From Paramecium sonneborni (Eukaryota; Ciliophora; Oligohymenophorea; Peniculida; Parameciidae), in NCBI GenBank assembly GCA_905182985.1, contig CAJJDN010000106.1, positions 216,607-280,606 on the forward strand: a DNA stretch of 64,000 nucleotides. The letters are read 5' to 3'. Position 1 is the first letter of the stretch, and the number at the start of each line of letters is the position of its first letter. Below the pieces are notes generated by a model. It saw nothing but the letters and a program-made list of their open reading frames with translations. It had not been told where the DNA came from and ran no database searches. Both the position numbers and the translations under genes were made by a program. This document shows positions 15,590 to 38,474 of this stretch, piece after piece.

Positions 15590-18500
15590 TCAAATAAAAG
15601 AATCCAATAAAAGCTCTTCTATGCATTATTCAAAGATCAAATCTCCTATTTCCATTAATAGTTCAGCTTTGTCATCCTAATCTTAGCTCCATCTACATTC
15701 TAAATCTTTCAACTTAAACCCTTATATTATATATATACATCTTGTGTAAGAGTTTTATAAAGTCTTTATTCTCTGATCTATTAAATAGGATCCTAGCTAT
15801 TTAAATATTCTAGATCAAATAATTCTGGATTATCTTGATATTACATCTATTAAAGCATAATTTATTAATTTTTTTCATCTAAGATGACTTATTTTTCTTT
15901 AGATATAGATATTTCTTCTTCAATAGGTAAAAATCCACAAAGAGAATTAGCCCATTAAATAACCTTTAATTCCATATTTTTCAAAATCTCACTTAAATCA
16001 TTATCACTTATAAATCTTTATCCAATTCTACCTTCCCATGGATAAGGAAATCCACTATCTAAAATTGAAATATTAATATACTGAAATAATATGGTCTTGA
16101 ATAATTTAAAGCTTCATTACAGGCATCGAAAATAACTCTATTGTGAATATGTTCTAATTCTTTTAAAATTTATGTCACACTATCTTCATTTTCAGAATCA
16201 TTTTATTACAATCTATACTATTCATATTCTAAAAAATATTCTTCATTTAAAACATATCTTAAAAATTAATTATATTAAGATTCATCTGATTCCATATATC
16301 CATGTATAAATTATAATCGTTTTTATGGTTAAAATCCATAAGGTGAATTTATATTTCGACTAATCTCATTATAATGTTATGGCATAATAAAATCAAAAAA
16401 GTTATGTATATAATAACGAATTTCTGAAATAGAAGTTGGAATTTAAGGAATTGTTTATTATCTAATTATTGTCTATAATAATATCTCAAATTATTTTTCT
16501 TTCCTCATTAACTCTATTTTAAATTACAATAATTACCTTCGCTCATATCTTGAATTAAATCTACTAATAGATCACTAACAATTAAATTTAATTTAGCTTA
16601 TTTCTCAATAGTTTCATATTATTCAACCAAAGTATCTTTCAATATTTATTTTTATTGAAATTAATCATCACAATTAAAATCTTCTGATTAAGTTTCTGCT
16701 AATTTCTCAAGTTCATTATCATTCTATAAACAAAAATTATTTATTAACTTGATATCAGACATGCTTTATTTAGATTATTTTAGATTACTTAATTGTTCAT
16801 CCACTCTTTTTTTTAAACTCTAAAGTTTTGCATTATTCTCATCAAAAGATTAAGCAATTATCAAATCTCTTTATATTTTTTTCATCACAATTGCTTCTTT
16901 TTTTGAACTCATCTCTATTGCCCATCTTGTTTATTATAAATCATCCAATTCTTTTTTTAACCATAAATTTAACTCTTCTTATTTATTTTCATCATTCTAA
17001 TTTTTCTTTATCTCTGCTTAAAATCTTAATTATATTGCTTCTTCTCTCATACTTAATAATTCAATCTCTCTTCTCATTAATTAAGATTATAATGCTAAAA
17101 CTGATGATCTATTAATATCTGTAGATTAATCTTTAGATGATTAAAACAATCTTTCTTCTATCTATTCTTAAACAGTTTTAAATTTTTTTCTAACAACATT
17201 AAAATTCTTTTCACCATTCATTTCTTATGATAATCTCATTTTAAATTCTATTGACTATTCAGTATCACTTTTATTTTAGTTTTATTATTCTTTAAATTTT
17301 TAAATTTGAAATTATACTATTTTAATTATTGCTTATTTCATTTATTCTTTTAATGTCTTTATTGCATATGATTTTCTACCTTCATTTATTAAGTTTTCTA
17401 AATTAAAATTCCAATCATTTAATTGATGTTAAATTTCTTAAATAATAGATTCTTACTTTTAATCATTGTTATTTTGAGTATTTTTTGAACTTTCAAAACT
17501 TTGATTAATCTAATAATCTTAATCCTCCTAATTTCCAGATCTTTAAGACACTTAATCAATAACAACTAGATCATTACTTTATTATTGACATTCTTCTTCT
17601 TCTAAAGATTCATTTAATGGAAAATTGTCTTTTTTTTCTAATATTTTTATTAGAGCTTATTAAACATTCAGTTATTTTTATTCTTAATCATCATCTCCAT
17701 CATCAAAAAACTCTGAATTATTTTAACTTTATGGAGGATTAGGTACTTTTTGAGAACTAGATTATTCTGATTCATTTAAAAATGATAAATTTTAATATTA
17801 TTCTTTTTCTTATTATAATTAATTTTCTTATTCGAGATACTTAAGATAACTTTCAAGGATCAATTATCTTTAATAATATCCTCTCCATATACTTTATATT
17901 TTTGTAGCAGCGGCTTACATATAATAAAATTCTAATAATTAAAAATCTTGTTAAATTAAATTAGAAGTAGCTAAAACTTCATTATTTTTTATCAGACTCT
18001 TTACTAACTCTTTTAAATATTTTGACGGAGGAAATATATTCAAAATTTCTTCAATTTCATTAGGTAATACTTGATCAGAATTTTAAATATATGAATCAGA
18101 GTTTTCTTCATCATATTATGGAATACCTACTTATTTCTATTTTTTAAAAAATTTATTTTATTCTTATTATTATTATTATTCTTATTTTATTTATTATTAA
18201 TTTTATCCCAAATTAGAAAGTTATTCTTAACTTTTTATTATTTTATCTATTGATTTTAAAGGCTTTTCTTATCCTTTTTATTTTACAAGTTATTCTTTTT
18301 ACTTATTTTTTTTTTATTTCTTTTTGCCCTTTTTTGGTGATTTAATTTTTCCATCAATCATTTTTTGATTTGTAAAAATCTTCTTTCTTAATTAATCCAA
18401 TTTAAATAAATTCTCAATTCTAATTAATTAAGACTTAATACTTTTTCTTTTATTCTAGGAGCATCGTTATTTATTAATTTTTCAAATTAATTGAATCTTA

Positions 18501-19062
18501 TGCTCTTTTGCAATTGATATAATTTTAAATATCCTCTTTCTATCGATTTTATCTTTTTTCAACTATATCCTATTTTTTTTTATCTGGATGCTATTTAAGT
18601 TCTTTTTATAAATTTTATTTATTTATTTGTTAGTTAATTAACATCTCTCCAATTTTCTTAAATTAAGGAAGCTTTTTATTATTGATTTACTTTTATGGGC
18701 TAGTAGAGTTACTAATCAATTAAGCATTTATTTTCTTTTTTGTTTAAGATTAGATTGATTTTTTCTATTTTTTTTCTTATGAAGGGAAAAACCCTTTTTT
18801 TGCAGTGTTCATTTAAGATTTTGATTTTCCTTATTATCCTTATACTACTTTATTCTTTTTCAGAGTTGATGATATTTTTTAAGTCTTGAGACCAATAAAT
18901 TAATCAAGAGTTTATTCAGGTGAAAACAATCTTGGGCTTTTTTTAGCTCTATTACTAGTAATAGCGACGTTTGGTTCTTAGATTTTTCTTCCTTAAATTT
19001 AAGAATCATATGATCTCCTATAAAAATAATTGATATTACTTTAATGAGTTATAAGTATTCAT
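15590..19062 (-). CDS. IQ-motif coiled-coil protein, candidate centrosome/basal-body protein
   Basis: 1,120 residues in six exons; introns at 19018-19039, 18420-18441, 16514-16536, 16059-16081 and 15700-15719. The last is only 20 nt and starts GTTT rather than GTA. The first exon encodes eight residues from the ATG at 19062. The N terminus is basic and Ser/Gln-rich. An IQ motif (KIQSIWRGYYQRQ, near 17900) suggests calmodulin or centrin binding. Long charged coiled-coil stretches follow. The C terminus (AELLMEIGDLIFEQCIEELL) resembles the end of DUF4378/CEP350-type centrosomal proteins; that link is tentative. Length and frame are consistent over all exons. Its partners are unknown. Confidence 0.72.
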
Positions 19063-19692
19063 TCTTGAAAATAATTTAAATAAAATGCTACTTTTAATTA
19101 TAAAATTTTTATAAATTTAATATAGAAATACAATTATTTTTGTGATTTCCTCATAGAAATTAATTTTTAATATTCCAATCATATGCATAAATATCAGTCT
19201 ATTTATATAATTAATTTTGATAATATAATTCATCACATAGAATTAAATCATTAAAAATTTTGATAATTTTAAGAAATATTAATTTCTAAGAATAAAGCTT
19301 CTATGTTTATTGATTACAATAACTAATATAAAATAACTTAATAAAATTAGTTTAAAATAGGGATTATATAAAATATATATATTTCAAATTTTGAATAAAT
19401 TTTGAAGTCTATCAAACAAATCAATTTCACTCAAATAATTTTTATAAGGGAAATAAATAAGGGTTTTAAAATATTTGTAAAATGATAATAGAAAATTTTC
19501 ATTATAAAACTCCTATATTTTTAATACTTTTGAATTTGATTTCTGTATTGGTCAAAATTTGAAAAAAATAATTAAGTGATTCATTGATTTAATTATAAGA
19601 AGTTTGATGGTTGAAAAATCAATTGAAGGTTAATTGATAAATATTGTATATAAGTGTTTGATGAATTCTAATTTTTAGAAATATAATTAAAA
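19063..19692. promoter_or_regulatory. Divergent intergenic region, presumed bidirectional promoter
   Basis: About 630 nt between the starts of the IQ-motif gene (minus) and the giant coiled-coil gene (plus). Both promoters must lie here or in the first exons. I see only AT-rich sequence and no recognisable element. Confidence 0.35.
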
Positions 19693-29028
<9,336 letters not shown>

Positions 29029-29081
29029 GATATAAATTAAAGTAATTATATTTTATATTTTCTTTGAATAATATTTTTATT

Positions 29082-30604
29082 ATGAGTGGTCATAGTAAGA
29101 ATTCATAAAAACCAGATGATGATTATGATGATAGAGGATGTTTTTGTGGTTTCTTTAAAAAAAAGAGTAATATGGAATAGAATAGTACTAAGTTAACTTC
29201 TAAAGTCCGGCATTCAATGAATAAATCTGATTTACATTCAAGCTAACATTATGCTTCTTCTTAACTAAACTAATTAAATTCATCAAACTTAGAATATTAA
29301 AGAAAAGTAAGTGTACCATCTCCAATAGTTAGTAGTTTTGCAATCACAGAATTTGAAAACAATTATATACAAAATTAATTATTTTTACTAAAAAATAATT
29401 AAAGTGGAGAATCTATTTTTGCTAAAATAACAGAATTTCATTTAAAAACAAACAAAATATCTAATATAGATTTGAAAAAATCACGACTTTTTGAAAAGAG
29501 ATATGATAATAAATTTGTTTTAAATAATAAATATCCAGACATAACTGCAAGATATATTGCTTCTAGAATAAAAGATTAAATTAGAACATTAGCAGTATAT
29601 GGATGTCGAAATGAAGGAATTACAGTTCAAGTATAATATAATTAATAAATAAAAGTTTACAAAATACTTAGACTTTGTAATAGCAATAGATAATAATCCT
29701 GAAGCATGTTCATAGACCAAATAAAATTGTGATTAAAATGAGTCTAATTTAGATTAGCCAAATCCAAAAGTAGAAATAATTAATGCTGATATTTTTTAAT
29801 TAAAAAAAAATCTACCTTTTGATAGCATATTTATTAATCCATCTATAAAAAATGATTAATAAATTTGTAAAGATATCTTAAAAGATTGCAATCCAAATCT
29901 TAAAGAACTATTTAATCATATATCTGATTAAATGGAAAATTTAATTATTTAATTTCCAGCTTAAATGGATTATTCTTAATTACCTTTACTATTAAATATC
30001 AACTAATAATATCGAAATAACAATAAATAATAATCATTTATATCATTAGAGATTGAAAAAATATACATTTAAGGCTCTCATGTTTATAATATTGTATATT
30101 ATGGAAAAGTAGCAAATGTTTCGACAGAAGAATTGAAATAATAATTGACATTATCACTATCAAATTAAGAAATAGGTAAAGAAAGTTTCAATAATGTTAT
30201 AGCTAAATTAAATGAAAAGATAGGTAATACAATCAATAATTCTAATTTAGGAAATTTAGAACTTATTTATGAGTTATTGTAAGTACAAAGTTACAAATAT
30301 AGCTTCGACCAATTTTTGATAACTATTTGTGAAAAGTATAAATTAGATTATAATGATTATGCTTTTATTTTATACTAGAAATTATCAAAGTAGATTTTAA
30401 CTTAAAATTAGAGATTATTCTTAGAATTCATTTAATTATAAATTTAGAGATTCAATCAATGTTATTTAGGAATAAGAAGAATTTGGTTTTAGTCCAAAAT
30501 TTTCATATAATTTGAATGGATTGTCAAAAAAGGATGAGGATTGTATAACAGAAAGTTAAGAAAATATCGATGTATTCGAAATTAATAATTAAATAGCAAA
30601 TTGA
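29082..30604 (+). CDS. TGS1-like RNA cap guanine-N2 methyltransferase, atypical active site
   Basis: 491 residues, introns at 29631-29655 (25 nt, acceptor AAG) and 30390-30411 (22 nt). The first about 120 residues are low complexity. The start of a TGS1 domain is recognisable: LFEKRYDNKFVLNN, then DITARYIASRI, as in the FxRYxxG...VTPExIA block. SAM-binding motifs follow: AVYGCRNEGITVQF, VIAIDNNPEA and VEIINADIF. The intron with the AAG acceptor is needed to join GITVQ to FTKYLDFVIAID. Where TGS1 enzymes have the catalytic SPPWGG motif, this protein reads FINPSIKND, without Pro-Pro-Trp. It may be inactive or use another substrate. It ends 18 nt from the convergent histidine kinase gene. Confidence 0.6.
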
Positions 30605-30622
30605 TGTAAATTAAAATAATAT

Positions 30623-33187
30623 TCATTTTAAATATTTAAAAATAAGTTATCTTAATTATTCTAATCTTACAGGTTTTATTAAGATTTCTTTCATTCCACT
30701 TTCTAATGCACAAAGTAAATTATTTTCAGAATCATAAGCAGAACACATAACTATATTTAATTTTTTATCAATTTCTATTAATTAAATAGAGGTTTAATAT
30801 CCATTTAAGCCAGGCATTTCAATGTCCATAAAAATTAATTTATATTATACTTATTTCATTTTCTATCTAGTTTTAACTTTACTAATTGCTTCTAATCCAT
30901 CATAAACCATATCACTCTCAAATCCCATATTTTTAATTAATAAATTTAACGACAATAAATTAAATGGTACATCATCACAAATAAGAATTTAAGGATATGC
31001 ATCACTTTAAATTTATTTTTAAGTAAAAAATGTTTAATTACAAAGAGGCATTTAATGATCTTCTAAAGTAATTATTTCTCCATTAGAACTAACTGAATCT
31101 ACTATTTCATTTAATCTTATTGAAGATTCTTTAAGTGATCTAACAATAGAGTGAATTTAATTATTAACTCTAAAACTTATTTTTGTATATTCTCCTTCTT
31201 TGCTTCTTATTTTAAAATATGACTTTTTTGAATAAGATAACTCATGACACATTCTCATTCCTATTGAAAAACCAAGTCCTACATATTTTGTTGTAAAGTT
31301 TTTCAATTAATAAAATATACTATCATCTATTGTTGTATTAACAATATTATTAATTGCATCCAAATCTACTTTTGATATTCCTCTGCCAGTATCATGAACA
31401 ATAAACTTAATAAAACTTATTAATCCAGATGATTTCTCCTTTTTTTTAGTAATAATAGATATTGTATCATCTTATTCTGTAAATTTTATTGAATTGTTAA
31501 GTAAATTTACAAGTAATTATAGTATTCTTTCAGGATCACTATTGATTTTTAAATTTTCTAGTCCATCTGCTATTTAAAAGTTTAACATAATCCCTTTACT
31601 TTTACAAATATCTAAGTAGTATTCTTCAAGTTATTTATAAATGTCTTTTATTAAAAAGTCTTGTACATTTAAATGAAATGTTCCTAAGCCAAAAGAGGCA
31701 TAATCTAAAATATCATTAATTTAATGCATAAGTAATTTATTTGAAACGATTGAAGGGTTAATGTATTATTATATAAGATTTTCTTAAATATTTTAATTCT
31801 TAAAAGCTTATAATAAATTTAATGAACAATTTAAAGGAGTGCGCAATTCATGAGAAAATGAATTAAAATGTAAGGTTTAAAATTTGTATTTCTAAACAAA
31901 CTATTATTGCTTTTCAACTTCAGTTATATCTGAAAATAATACTAAATAGCAATTTTAATTGAGTAAATTGATCATTTTACAAAAAGTTATTTCTATAGTT
32001 TTTTCATTGTTATTCGTGGCAAAATGTACTGTTAATTTGTTTGCTTTAACAAAACTCCTGTGTTCTAAACTAAAGTAACAGATATTATTACAGAGAAGAA
32101 ATCTAGGATTCGCTAAAAAGGGATTAAAGCAACTATTTAAAATCATTTTTTGATAATAGATTTTGTTTTGTTTTCTTATATGAGAATTGCTACTCTAAGA
32201 GTTTCTCGCTTAGGGATTAATATCTTTTCATGCGTTATTCGGCTGAAGCAATCAAAGATTCTATCATTTTATTATCCGCTTTCTATAATAACTGTTTTTA
32301 TGATGTCCGAAATTTAATTTCTTTGTGTTATTTTGTTATTGATTCATCTTGCTCTAAGCCTCTAAGAATTTCATAAAAATTTACTGTAATATCATTTTCT
32401 ACAATTACAACATAGCCTAATCATCTGTCTAAGCCATTAAGATTTTTGAAGCCTTATCATTTATATATAATATATCAAATGTTGCTGAAAAATATATTAT
32501 TCCTTATTTTATATGATTTGCTATGTAAAGTAATTCATCTTTTTATATGAGATCAATTTTTCTATTTGACATTATCTATTCTGCTGGTACTGTAGAATAA
32601 GAATACAGAATTTCATGAGAGGTTGTGTGTTTATGTCTTAATTATTGTAAATTTAACAGTTTTATCAAGACAATTAAAATCAAAGTTATGGATGTCATAA
32701 TATACTGATAAATTTGAGTATTATACATTTAAATTTCTATCATACAATAAAATATTGACACATATTGTAAATATTTATGTTATTGAATTGATTGTTCTTA
32801 ATAAAACAGAAGCAAAAATAAATAAAAGTGATAAGAACTAAAATTTGAAAAAGCCTACCTAATTTCTGAAGCCAATTATATTTAATTTAATAGTTACAAG
32901 CATAGGGTTAATAATGAAAGCTTAAACTATTTCCAAATTGCTATATGACAAATTAGATTTATTAAAGCTATCGAGAATCTAATTGCTGCTAAAATATACA
33001 ATGGCTTTTAATCTTCTAATAAAAAAATGATTATAGCATCCGATCCTATCAACAAATTAATGGAAATGCTCAAATAAATATTCATGATTATTTTATACCT
33101 AAATTATATCCTTTTAATTAATTAGAATGGATCTAAAAACTGATATTTTTGCAAATTTTGGAATAGAAATTTTATGTTGAAATTCAT
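30623..33187 (-). CDS. Hybrid sensor histidine kinase with receiver domain
   Basis: 839 residues, introns at 32362-32384 (23 nt) and 32070-32091 (22 nt). The N-terminal about 200 residues hold several hydrophobic membrane segments. A PAS-like region follows (GIIYFSATFDILYINDKA, and later LVLFSDITEVE). The H box is FSHELRTPLN with phospho-accepting His near 431. The ATPase has an N box (VNLLNNSIKFTEQDD), a G1 box (VHDTGRGIS) and a G2 box (VGLGFSIG). The receiver domain has ILICDDVPFN, the phospho-acceptor Asp near 773 in FMDIEMPG, CSAYD, and ILIKPV at its end. All key residues of a working two-component relay are present. The ligand and downstream phosphotransfer protein are not visible. A decayed relative lies at 54763-56790. 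Confidence 0.92.
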
Positions 33188-34000
33188 GCTATTACTAAAT
33201 TTAAGTTTTAAGGATTTTCTTTCATTAAAGAAACAAGAACTAATTTAGGAGAATAATGATTAATATCATTTGATCAAAAAGAGTTTTATATTTTTTAGTT
33301 TTGAAAATATTAACTTGAGCAGAGCATAACCTTTTTAGTCTAATTTAAGATGCTTTTTCTAAGTTATTTCCTTCAGAAAACTATTATAATAATTTAACTT
33401 TAATTAAATGCTTTTATAAGAATATTAATTAATACTGATTATAACAGTGCAAAGGCAGAAAACGTCAATTACTATCACAGCATATTGTTTCAAATTCTAC
33501 ATCAAAAGCTAAAACGAATATATGTTTTCATGATTTAATTGGCAATATTTAAGCTTCGGGTATAATGATTAGATAAAATTAAGCAAAGAATAATTTAAAA
33601 TATCATATATATCATCTTATTTGTTTTTGATAATATATTAAATTTTTTGTAATAAACAGAAAATTTTTTAAAGAAAAGTTATAGTGTTCTAATATTTTAT
33701 TAATTCAATATTATAATTTTTAATATTTAATGAATTCTTGAAAAATGGAAATTTTAAAAGTAAAAAATTACATTTTTTGTGTAAATATAATTTAACTTTG
33801 TATTATTAATGTAGAAGTTTAATTTATTTAGTTTTATTTATATTAAGACGTATAGGAATATAAAATTAATAGAAACAATTACGTTAAAGTTATAAACATA
33901 AATGATGAAATATGAAAACTCTGTTTAAAATATAAAAAATAAAATTATATATGGAATTTATATTAGATAGGATTTAAAAATTATAATATAAAAATCAATA
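33188..34000. promoter_or_regulatory. Divergent intergenic region, no gene seen
   Basis: About 810 nt between the histidine kinase start (minus) and the lipase start (plus). AT-rich, with no sustained coding frame or RNA gene recognised. It presumably carries both promoters. Confidence 0.35.
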
Positions 34001-36108
34001 ATGAGAGTGATTTATTTAGTTTTAGGCGCATGTTTAGTTTTTGTTTCAATTCCAATGTTTTATGATAATACTGATAGTGCTTTATGGTTGGAAAAGACAG
34101 AAGCTCACACATTTTTTATAAGTTCATCAAATAGACGATCACTATTATAAGAAAAGTATTAATAATAGACCATATTAGTCATGAGATGATAAGATAATAA
34201 GTAGAAGCAGAAGAAATAGAGAGAGTGCTAAAATTATAATAATTATTTGAAGAATCAAAAAATATATGTTTAAATGGTAAGGATCCTAAAAAGTGGAGTT
34301 ATGAATAGATAGTAAATGAATTTATAAAAGGTCCTTGTGCTCCAGTAATTTTAGTTCCAGGATTGGCAGGGACATCTTTGGAAGTATTAATAAAATAGAA
34401 TTATAGATTGAAGTAGATTGTGAAAAACTATAGAAGGAAAGTCCAGAAGTATTTGATAGTTGTGGTTGGTAGACATGTAATTCATGGTATTTTTGGTATT
34501 CAAAACCAGATACAGAGTATAGACTTTGGATTTCAACAACTACAAGCACAGTAGGTGTAATATAGACAAGTTCTAAAGATCACTGTTTTGGTAATTTAAT
34601 GGAATTGAAATATGATTCTATTACATAAAAACATTTAGAAACACCTGGAATTAGAGTATTATATATAATTTAATGAATATAGGTAACTTATTATGGAAAT
34701 ACACCCAGTACATAGAAATATAATGAATGTGGTTTAGGAGGTATAAAAGAAATGACTGATGATTATCTAATCAAATATATGATGTGTGATTATAAAGGAT
34801 TTTTAAATATTGGAGATTTATTGAAAAATATGGGATTTGTAAGTGGACTTTTATTTTAAGCTATACCTTATGATTATAGAAAAGGTATTCAATAATCTGA
34901 AGCAAAATAATTAATTAAATAAAGCATATCAAATTTAAATAAAATCACTGGAAAGAAAGTAATTATATTAACTCATTCTTTGGGTTCTTTACATACTCTG
35001 AATGTGCTTGGAGAAATGACTAAATAAGATAAATAGAACTCAATAGCAACAATTATGACTATGGGTGCACCTTATTTAGGTTCATCTAAAGCTGTTAGAG
35101 CACATTTAGGAGGTGATCCATCATTCTTAGATACATTTTTAGGTCTGACTGTAGGAATTAATTATTTTAATTAAAATAAAGCTATCAATTCAGCTTCAAG
35201 TTAAGTTGATATATATCCTAAGACTACATTCTTTTAATATTTAAATGAAACATGGATGCAAGATATCTTATTAAGAATTTAATAAGAAAAAGATTTTATT
35301 GATAATAAAACCAATCATGTAAATGCTATCTCATGGTTTCCAAATCCTACAGAAATATGTACTAATCTAACAGACTTTAAATCATAATGTTTGATTCATT
35401 TATAAGATTTAAAAGATTATTTCATTGAAATTGGAAATTAAAAGTTTACTGCTTAAGATATTAATCAATTATTAGAAAATTATACTATTAATGGTACAAT
35501 TATCTAATAATATTATTAAAATCATTAATCTAATACATTAAATTCTTTGTAAAATCCTGAAGTTCCATTCATTGTTTTGTATGGAGGATTTGCTTAAACT
35601 GAATATTAATTCAAATATTTAAAGAACCCTTAGCATGAAGTCTTAGAGAAATAAGATTTTTATTTCCCAAACTCTACTACCTATGCCATTGGTGATTAAA
35701 CTGTTTTAACTTCCTCTGCTCTTACTCCTGCAATTAAATGGATTTATGAACATTAAAATGGTAATACAAACAATCCAGTTAAAGTTATATAATATTGCTC
35801 TAATTATAAAGGTCCATTATAATTGAATCTTTATGATTCCACTATTGATGGAGAAAAATTAATGACTCAAAGTGGATATATCGGTTTAGAATGTGAATGT
35901 TTAAAAAAAGGATCAGTATTTAATTTCATTTAATTTATAGGCTATAACTGATTGCAAACATTCTTGTTTAATCAATGACAAATTTGTTGTTGACCTTGTT
36001 TCATAACTTGTACGTAACAATTAAAAAGCAATTATTGATAAAACTCCATTTGATAAAAATTAATTAGAAGAAATAGTGAAACTATGTTCAAATCTTTAGG
36101 TTAGATGA
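34001..36108 (+). CDS. Secreted LCAT/phospholipase-type lipase
   Basis: 669 residues in five exons; introns at 34156-34178, 34384-34406, 34656-34682 and 35916-35940. A signal peptide is visible (MRVIYLVLGACLVFVSIP). The LCAT family oxyanion segment is CAPVILVPGLAGTSLE. The nucleophile elbow reads ILTHSLGSLHTL, with Ser near 302, followed by MGAPYLGSSKAV. The acid is Asp about 541 in AIGDQTVL and the base is His about 621 in CKHSCLINDKFV, so the triad is complete. Members transfer or hydrolyse acyl chains of phospholipids; in ciliates many such enzymes are lysosomal or secreted. The start is the ATG before the signal peptide. The family is longer here than the human enzyme, with inserted Gln-rich loops. 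Confidence 0.9.
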
Positions 36109-36625
36109 AGATTGATACTTATTATTTTTATCAAATTTAAAACAAAATTTGCACCATTTTTTTAAGTCAATATCATTTTATTGAATTCTATAAATTTTAT
36201 CTTTATTATTATTCATAATATTAAACAAAATAATTAAATAAAAGATATGATGGATACATTTTTGTAATGCTTTTTTTCTACTCTTCAATGATGCCTCCAG
36301 CAATTTCAATTTATTTCTTTCGATACATTTTTAGCTTAATTTTTTTATTTATATTATTCTCCAAATGGTATAGTACTATGATTTCTATTATTTTATTTGA
36401 AGGATTTTTTAATAATTTTTCTTTACAAAAATACAGGTAAAAACTAATAATCTAATATATATTATTGATAGTGTATTAATCTCAATATTTTTGGTCATAT
36501 GGATATTGCGGTAATGAACAATTTAATTATTATAAATTAATATGATTTAAAGAGTGATTGTAATAAAAAATTTAAGGAAATAAATAATTTTATGAATATT
36601 TTATTTCAAGCATATTTGACTTAAA
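36109..36625 (+). other. Spacer with a short membrane-like coding fragment
   Basis: From the ATG at about 36269 the plus strand reads a hydrophobic peptide (MLFFYSSMMPPAISIYFF and so on). A later segment reads FWSYGYCGNEQFNYYK before TGA, possibly separated by an intron. It resembles part of a multi-pass membrane protein, but there is no complete gene; a relic or chance ORF is likely. Confidence 0.25.
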
Positions 36626-38474
36626 TCATAAGGTGAAAAACAACGCGATAATAGTGGTTGTAAATATTAATGAATATGTTGGTAATGGTTCACAGAATCC
36701 TGCATTTAATAGAAATGTATCTTCACATTCTGTGCATACATCTTTAGCAGAACAAGTAGCACAATTTGCAGGACAACCAATACAATACATAGTAAATTAA
36801 TCAGGAAAAGTATTAGTTGGACAAGAATTAACACATTCAACACCATTTCTATATGTAGTACAAGATTTTTCACATGCTCTTCCTGCATAACCTGCAATAC
36901 AAGTACACTAATAAAATAGATATAATATAATATACTGATCCTCCTAAACAATATCCTTTTTTATTACATTAGTTGGGACATTCACTTGCTGATTCACAAA
37001 GTTCTTCTGGATTTTCTGGACAAATAAATCCACCTTAATATTGTTAAGTGTTAAAACTTGGAGATGATCCTCCATCACTGCAATCATACTAAACTCCATC
37101 AATAATTATTTTTAAATTTTAATCTTCATCACAAGCATATTTGAAACAACTGTAACCCAATCTATTAGCTATTCCTTTTTTTGTTAAACTTCCTTCAATA
37201 CACATACTATCATATCCAAAGTAGAAATTTGTTCCTGAAAATAAAGTTGTATTATAATTATTTGCATCTCTACAATCGAAATCAGCCATTACATAATTAT
37301 AAGGACATTCTACAAGACCATCATTTAAGCAAATTCCTATTCCTGTATTTTAAAATGAACAAGATAAATGATCTAAGGGATCATCATTAGGATCATCATC
37401 ATCATAAGGATTCCTACAAAATTCTTTATATTCTGTTTCAGAATAACATTACAATTTATAAAAATCACATCCTTTATCCTTTCCCCATAATTAAATATCT
37501 GCAGTATGTTTTGTTACTCTATAAAATCTATACTCTTATTTTTTATAATATACCCTGTATCTTCTAAAATTGCAAATGTAAATTCTGTAAATAATGAATT
37601 ACCAGTCATTATTGCACCTGTCATTATATCATTATAAAATATTGATCTCTCAAAATGTGATCCAGCTGTACCACCTCCATTTTAATCTTCCATCTAAAAT
37701 TTATACTCAATTTTCTTACTGTTCCTCCCAATATATTAGAACAACAAAAATGATTCTCTACTAATTAAGTTAATCTTGGTGTTGGCAAATCTATTTGCTA
37801 ATTCACTCTTTAATAAACTGTAAAATTGTATTTCTCATTAGATGTACTATTATAATAGTTTCCATATAAATTATCTGTGAATCCAAGACCATGAATTGAT
37901 TCATGTAAAACTATTTAGACAGCTGCTTCAAATTTAGCATCTGTACCCTTATTATATTTTATTCTATTCATACCTAATACTCTTTCATATGATAATTATT
38001 AAGTTGCATCAATCCAAATATTGGTCTTCCTGTATTTTCATCAAAAATCATAGGTGCTGCTCTTGCTATATAGTCTACATCTTTATTAATCTCTTATCCT
38101 ATGAAAAATACCAAATCAGCATCATAACTCTTTTATAATGAAACTGGCACTTCAAATAGTGACCAATCTGTTTCATAACTAGATTTCCATTACAAATTTC
38201 CTTTCTATCGTTTTACTAATAAATGTCTTCCAAAAAATGTTTTCGCTATATTTAATACTGTATTAATTTAATCTAAGACATCTTAAGGTGGAGATTCCAA
38301 GAATTCAAAGTGTAATCTTAAAGGTTCCCATGAACTTTAAACATCCTCAAGTTTGCGATCACTGTGTTTCTCTCTTAATCTTTCTAATAACTTCCTTTAA
38401 GATGGTAATATTATATCCAACACATTTGGATAAGCAAAACAAATAGTTAAATAGAATAGGATTAAATATTTCAT
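36626..38474 (-). CDS. Leishmanolysin-like (GP63) metalloprotease, peptidase M8
   Basis: 580 residues; introns at 37948-37973 (26 nt, acceptor AAG), 37694-37719, 37528-37553 and 36908-36935. An N-terminal signal peptide (MKYLILFYLTICFAYP) precedes the prodomain. GRPIFGLMQLN leads to the zinc motif HESIHG (His182, His186); the third zinc ligand is His256 in SHFERSIFYNDIMTGA, which also gives the Met turn. LEDTGFYRV follows, typical of M8. The C-terminal half is Cys-rich with EGF-like spacing (CTCIAGYAGRACEKSC), and the protein ends in a hydrophobic tail that could be a GPI signal or membrane anchor. Expected role: surface or secreted protease. The 5' part of the gene is copied again at 39042-39702 by the assembly duplication. 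Confidence 0.93.

Noticed and set aside
16828..17115. Hydrophobic 95-residue plus-strand ORF
   Set aside because: Antisense to the IQ-motif gene, whose frame is continuous and coiled-coil-like here.
31955..32146. 63-residue minus ORF with ATG
   Set aside because: Crosses an intron of the histidine kinase; the true frame leaves this ORF at 32091 and rejoins at 32069.
34322..34549. 75-residue minus ORF over the lipase gene
   Set aside because: Antisense to LCAT exons 2-3, which encode the family oxyanion motif.
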